Under the pieces are notes generated by a model that had not been told where the DNA came from, ran no database searches, and was given only the letters and a program-made list of their open reading frames with translations. Made by a program: the position numbers and the translations under genes. Source: Acidiferrimicrobium sp. IK (lineage in GTDB: Bacteria > Actinomycetota > Acidimicrobiia > Acidimicrobiales > Palsa-688). From it: DNA of 64,000 bases. The stretch is from contig NZ_JAIMCB010000002.1 in assembly GCF_025499425.1 (NCBI RefSeq), positions 248,001-312,000 on the forward strand, written 5' to 3'. The number at the start of each line of letters is the position of its first letter. Positions within the stretch are counted from its first letter, which is position 1. This document shows positions 60,357 through 64,000 of this stretch, piece by piece.

Positions 60357-62507
60357 CTAGCCGGCCTGGGACGCAGCGGTGGTCGGTGTGGTCCGCTGCC
60401 GCTGCGGGACGGTTGCGCTCGTGGTCGGGGCGATGGCGCCCTTCGACCCAGGGGTGGTCGGTACCGTCGCCGCGACGTTGGCTGCCGGGGAGAGCCCCGG
60501 AAGCGGCGTGCCGGCCACCTCACCGGCACCGGTCGCGGTGGCCGTGGTCGCCAGCGGCACGCCCGGCGCCGGCGGCAGCGGGGCATGCGGCGGGATCTTG
60601 CGTTGCTGAAGCGCGTCGCGAGCGATCGTCGCGAAAGTCGGCGCCGACGCCGCCGCGCCGTAGTCGAGAGTGTCGTTGATCACGACCATGGCGGTGATCG
60701 AAGGGTCTTCCGAAGGCACGAAGCCCGCGAAGCTGGCCACGTAATGGCCCGCTTCGTAGTGGCCGGCCAGGGGAACCAGCGCGGTTCCGGTCTTCCCGGC
60801 AACCGTGTAGGGGCTCAGGTTGGCGGCGGTGCCGGTCCCGACCCGGACCACCTCGTCGAGCATGGTCGTCATCTCCGCGGCGACCTTCGGTGACACGACC
60901 CGGTGGCCTGGCGTGATCGGCGTGGTGTGCTCGACCCCATCGCTGCCGATCGTGCCGGCCACCAGGCGGGGCGCCACGTAGACGCCGCCGTTGGCGATGG
61001 TGTTGTAGGCGGCGAGCATCTGCACCGCGGTCACTCCGATCCCTTGCCCGATCGGCACGTCGGCGATCGACGTCCCCGACCAGTAGCTGGGCAGCAGGCC
61101 GCGGGACTCACCGGGGAAGTCGATGTCGGTCTTCTTGCCTTCGCCGTAGTCACCTATGTATTTCAGCAGCTGCGTCTTGCCTAGCCGCTGGGCTATCTGG
61201 GTGGTTCCGATGTTGGAGGAGTTGGCCAGGATATCGGTGACGTTCCAGTGCTCGGTGGCGTGGGGTTCGGCGTCGTGGAAGGTGGTCCCGGCGACGTCGT
61301 AGGTGTTGGGGATGGTGAAGATGTCGCTGGGCTTGATCACACCCTGCTGCAGCGCAGCTGAGATGGTGATCAGCTTGTTGACCGAGCCGGGCTCATAGAC
61401 CTGGGTGAACGCGCTCGCCGACGCGGCCTCGACCGGCTGCACCTGAGGGGTCGGAGTGGTCGAGGCCGAACCGCTGGACACGCTGGAGGGAGCCGGGATG
61501 CTGATCGGCACCGCAGGGATGGTGCTCGGGATCCCCGGACCGGGCATCGTCAAGTTGGCGTCGGCCAGGATGTCCCCGGTCTTCGTGTCCATCAACATGG
61601 CTATGCCGCTCTTGGCCCCGGCTGCGACGATGGCTTTGGCCAGAGCCTGCTCCGCGTCGTACTGGAGGGACTCGTCGATGGTGAGGACCAGGTCCTGGCC
61701 GCTGACCGGGGCCTTGTACTCTTGGAGGCCGCCTGGCAGCTGCCGACCCTGCGGGTCGGTTTGCTCGATGAGCTTGCCGGGCTTGCCCTGCAGTATCGAG
61801 TTGTACTTGGACTCGAGGCCCCCGAGTCCGGTTCCGTCGGTGCCGACCAGACCGATGATCGGCTGGGCCAGCTGACCCGCCGGGTAGAACCGTTTGGGCT
61901 CTTGCATGGAGTACACGCCGGCCAGGTTGAGCTTGGCCACCTTGGCCGCGGTGGCGTCGTCAACGGTGCGAGCCAAGTACACGAACCCGGCGCTCTCGGT
62001 GAGCTTCGACACGAGGCCGGTCACCGACTGGCCGAGGGCCGGGGCCAGCTGCGCGGCCTCCCCCTTCGGGTCGGACACCTGGTGGGGATCGGCGTAGATC
62101 GTCGTCTGGGGGATGGACATCGCCAGCTCGTCGCCGTTGGCGTCGAGGATCGACCCGCGGGTCCCGGCCAGGGTCACCGTGTGGGTCCACTCTGACTGCC
62201 CGACCGCCAGGTACCGACCAGCGCCCGGGCCCTGGATCCACACGACCCGGGCCGCGATAGCCACGAACGCCAGGATCATCGCCACCAAGAGGCCGAACGC
62301 CCGTCGCCGGCTGCTGGTTGACAGGCCGCGCCGCGGGGCGCGATGCGCGGGCCGGTGGCGGCCTGACGCGTGCTGGGCCGCGGTCCCCCGCGGCGAGCGA
62401 GGCGCCGCGGCTCGGCGAGAATGGCCGGGATGCTCAGGCGATCGCCGAGCGCCGCCCGGTGTGCTTCCCCGTCGGTCGGGGTGGAGTCGGTCGTCGGGCC
62501 CGCTCAC
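60357..62507 (-). CDS. ftsI: Septal transpeptidase FtsI (PBP3-type class B PBP)
   Basis: A 716-residue penicillin-binding protein. One helix (about 70-92) anchors it; the pedestal begins GTRGSILDANGDELAM. The catalytic motifs are SVNK (Ser375, Lys378), SSN (430-432) and KTGT (572-575). Just before SVNK is a 40-residue Pro/Ser/Thr-rich insert (about 322-365). The C-terminus is a low-complexity tail of about 80 residues. The GTG at 62507 overlaps the ftsL stop as GTGA; a shorter start near residue 62 is possible. Confidence 0.95.
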   Translation of the reverse strand: MSGPDDRLHPDRRGSTPGGARRSPEHPGHSRRAAAPRSPRGTAAQHASGRHRPAHRAPRRGLSTSSRRRAFGLLVAMILAFVAIAARVVWIQGPGAGRYLAVGQSEWTHTVTLAGTRGSILDANGDELAMSIPQTTIYADPHQVSDPKGEAAQLAPALGQSVTGLVSKLTESAGFVYLARTVDDATAAKVAKLNLAGVYSMQEPKRFYPAGQLAQPIIGLVGTDGTGLGGLESKYNSILQGKPGKLIEQTDPQGRQLPGGLQEYKAPVSGQDLVLTIDESLQYDAEQALAKAIVAAGAKSGIAMLMDTKTGDILADANLTMPGPGIPSTIPAVPISIPAPSSVSSGSASTTPTPQVQPVEAASASAFTQVYEPGSVNKLITISAALQQGVIKPSDIFTIPNTYDVAGTTFHDAEPHATEHWNVTDILANSSNIGTTQIAQRLGKTQLLKYIGDYGEGKKTDIDFPGESRGLLPSYWSGTSIADVPIGQGIGVTAVQMLAAYNTIANGGVYVAPRLVAGTIGSDGVEHTTPITPGHRVVSPKVAAEMTTMLDEVVRVGTGTAANLSPYTVAGKTGTALVPLAGHYEAGHYVASFAGFVPSEDPSITAMVVINDTLDYGAAASAPTFATIARDALQQRKIPPHAPLPPAPGVPLATTATATGAGEVAGTPLPGLSPAANVAATVPTTPGSKGAIAPTTSATVPQRQRTTPTTAASQAG

Positions 62508-63109
62508 GGCCGACCCGCCAACTCGGCCTTGATGCGGGGCCAGTCGGCGTCGCCTGCGGGAGCCGCCACCGTGCCGGGCGGCGTATGACCGGAAGCGGCC
62601 GCGTCCGGCGTGCTGCGACCCCCGACCCGGCCCTGAGAGCTCCCGGCACCAGCAGAGGCCGCGCCGGCCGAGGTCGCGCCGGCCGAGGTCGCGCCGGCAG
62701 AAGTCGCGCCGGCCGCGGTCGCCCACGCCGGCGGGGCCACATAGGTGACGGCCGCAGGTTGGCGCATGCCCAGCTTGCCCTCCGCGGTGGAGATGATCTG
62801 CTGGGGCGACTCGAGCTTGGCCACCTTCAGGCGCAAGGCCTGGTACTGGCTCTGGCGGGTGCTGGCCAGCGAACTCATCTTGTCCAGCTCGATCTGACGC
62901 TGAGCCATGACCACATGCAGGTAGACCAGCGAGAACATCACCACCACCGCAGCAGCGATCCCGCTCACCAGGATCATCCGGGCTCGGCGCTGCCGCTGGG
63001 CCGGGCTGCGCTCGCTGCGGTCGACGACGCGCAGATGGCGCGGGACCTCGGGTGCCGGGCGGCGGGGCGCGGCCTCGGGCCGGCGCAGATGACGGGCCGG
63101 CTGGTTCAT
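62504..63109 (-). CDS. ftsL: FtsL-like division protein with Ala-rich tail
   Basis: A 201-residue bitopic protein in the ftsL place. A basic tail of about 45 residues precedes one helix (MILVSGIAAAVVVMFSLVYLHV) and a short coiled coil (AQRQIELDKMSSLASTRQ and QALRLKVAKLESPQ) that should pair with FtsB. The C-terminal half is low-complexity with GATSA repeats. Identification rests on position, topology and the coiled coil. The ATG overlaps the rsmH stop as ATGA. Confidence 0.85.
   Translation of the reverse strand: MNQPARHLRRPEAAPRRPAPEVPRHLRVVDRSERSPAQRQRRARMILVSGIAAAVVVMFSLVYLHVVMAQRQIELDKMSSLASTRQSQYQALRLKVAKLESPQQIISTAEGKLGMRQPAAVTYVAPPAWATAAGATSAGATSAGATSAGAASAGAGSSQGRVGGRSTPDAAASGHTPPGTVAAPAGDADWPRIKAELAGRP
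62656..62718 (-). repeat. 15-bp imperfect repeat in the FtsL tail
   Basis: Four or five copies of a unit like GAGGTCGCGCCGGCC, encoding ATSAG-type pentapeptides in the C-terminal tail of FtsL. Confidence 0.8.
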
Positions 63110-64000
63110 CGGGTACCGCCCGTTCCCGGCTCGACGGCCTGGAGCACCCGCATCCGGGCGCTCTCGGCTCGGCGGTTGGCCTCGACCTCGGCGGCGCTCG
63201 GGCGGCGGGCCTTGCGGGTCACGGCGACGGCGCGGGGCTGGGCGCCGCACACGCAGGGCAGGCCGGGCGGGCAGGTGCACCCGCCGGTGATGGCGTAGCG
63301 GAAGCGGTCCTTCACGATGCGGTCCTCGCCCGAGTGATACGACAGCACGGCGACCCGACCATCAGGGCGAAGCCGGGCGATGGCCGCGTCAAGGGTCCCG
63401 GGGAGGATGTCGAGCTCTTGGTTGACCGCGATGCGCAGTGCCTGGAACACCCGTTTTGCGGGGTGGCCGCCCGTGCGGCGCGCCGGGGCGGGGATGGCGT
63501 CGCGGACGATCTCCGCCAGCGCTCCGGTGGACACGATCGGACGGGCCGCGATGATGGCCCGGGCGATGCGGCCGGCGAAACGTCCTTCGCCGTTGTCGGC
63601 GAAGAGGCTGGCTAGGTCGCGAACCGTGGCGGTGTTGACCACGTCGGCGGCGGTGAGCGGGCCGTCGGGGTCCATCCGCATGTCGAGCGGAGCGTCCGCC
63701 CGGTAGCTGAACCCTCTCCCAGCCCGATCCAGCTGAGGTGAGCTGACGCCGAGATCGAACAGCGCCCCCGACAGCACGGGAATGGCCAGCTCGTCGAGCA
63801 CCGCATCGAGGCGGTCGAAGCGGGCCCGTACGACGGCGGCCCGGTCCCCGAATGCCCCGAGCGCGTCGCGGGCAGCCCCGACCGCGTCGGGGTCCTGGTC
63901 GAGACCGACGACGCGTAGATGGGGATGGGCAGCCAGGATCGCCGCCGCGTGCCCGCCGCCGCCGACGGTGGCGTCGAGGACCACGCCGGGCGGTACCGGC
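63106..64000 (-). CDS. rsmH: 16S rRNA (cytosine1402-N4)-methyltransferase RsmH, missing its N-terminus
   Basis: The C-terminal 297 or so residues of RsmH (MraW). VVLDATVGGGGHAAAIL is the SAM-binding loop, FDLGVSSPQLD and NTATVRDLA follow, and the FQALRIAVNQEL block is diagnostic. The gene opens beyond the window edge: the frame runs in from 64000 without a stop, so the GTG at 63984 is not the true start. It methylates the ribosomal P site and begins the dcw cluster. Confidence 0.95.
   Translation of the reverse strand, partial: PVPPGVVLDATVGGGGHAAAILAAHPHLRVVGLDQDPDAVGAARDALGAFGDRAAVVRARFDRLDAVLDELAIPVLSGALFDLGVSSPQLDRAGRGFSYRADAPLDMRMDPDGPLTAADVVNTATVRDLASLFADNGEGRFAGRIARAIIAARPIVSTGALAEIVRDAIPAPARRTGGHPAKRVFQALRIAVNQELDILPGTLDAAIARLRPDGRVAVLSYHSGEDRIVKDRFRYAITGGCTCPPGLPCVCGAQPRAVAVTRKARRPSAAEVEANRRAESARMRVLQAVEPGTGGTR

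Overview
The window is a very GC-rich bacterial chromosome segment with frequent GTG starts, dense gene packing and almost no AT-rich DNA. Gene content points to the Actinomycetota, most likely an Acidimicrobiia-type organism. The markers are a fused CofG/CofH (FbiC) for coenzyme F420, a proteasome activator of the Bpa family, a menaquinone cluster, a DAP-type MurE, SepF and DivIVA with no FtsA next to FtsZ, and a type 2 isoleucyl-tRNA synthetase. The class-level placement is inference. No tRNA, rRNA, CRISPR array, prophage or transposase was seen.

Layout. 1-8.7 kb: a CoA-transferase-like fragment, a metallophosphoesterase, a nitrobindin-like protein, the menaquinone genes menD, menH, menA and menE, an aldo/keto reductase and an epoxide-hydrolase-like enzyme. 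8.8-17.9 kb: a polytopic mannosyltransferase-like protein, a TetR regulator with an MFS transporter carrying a large extracytoplasmic insert, an orphan maltokinase-cap protein, a YyaL-type thioredoxin-fold protein and a hypothetical gene. 17.9-24.6 kb: a leftward set of alkaline-phosphatase-family enzyme, Bpa, a four-helix membrane protein, dnaE and a hypothetical gene. 24.7-33.6 kb: an Rrf2 regulator with a GNAT/acyl-CoA synthetase fusion, a repeat-filled 545-bp gap, fbiC, an SDR, and a divergent marR/DHA2-efflux pair. 33.6-38.6 kb: a complete leftward liv-type ABC transporter (livK-H-M-G-F). 38.7-45.5 kb: traR-lspA-rluD, ileS, and a membrane protein with an H1-like Lys/Ala tail. 45.7-64 kb: the division and cell wall (dcw) cluster read leftward: rsmH(partial)-ftsL-ftsI-murE-mraY-murD-ftsW-murG-murC-murB-ftsQ-ftsZ-pgeF-yggS-sepF-yggT-divIVA.

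How the genes work together. The dcw genes make UDP-MurNAc-peptide, lipid I and lipid II (MurE, MurD, MurC, MurB, MraY, MurG), then polymerise and crosslink septal wall (FtsW, FtsI) at a ring organised by FtsZ, SepF, FtsQ and FtsL, with DivIVA marking curved membrane. Most junctions are 1-4 base overlaps, so the block is probably translationally coupled. murF is absent from its usual place between murE and mraY. The men genes lie in two back-to-back pairs. The liv operon has a strong hairpin after livK that could set binding-protein excess.

The most unusual signals are a regular four-core palindromic element at 28.1-28.2 kb, a 33-bp tandem triplication that extends the MurD N-terminus, a repeated pattern of TANNNT boxes 6-8 bases before start codons (probable leaderless transcripts), the MFS protein with a roughly 180-residue outside domain, the missing murF, and inverted DnaA-box-like sequences in front of dnaE.
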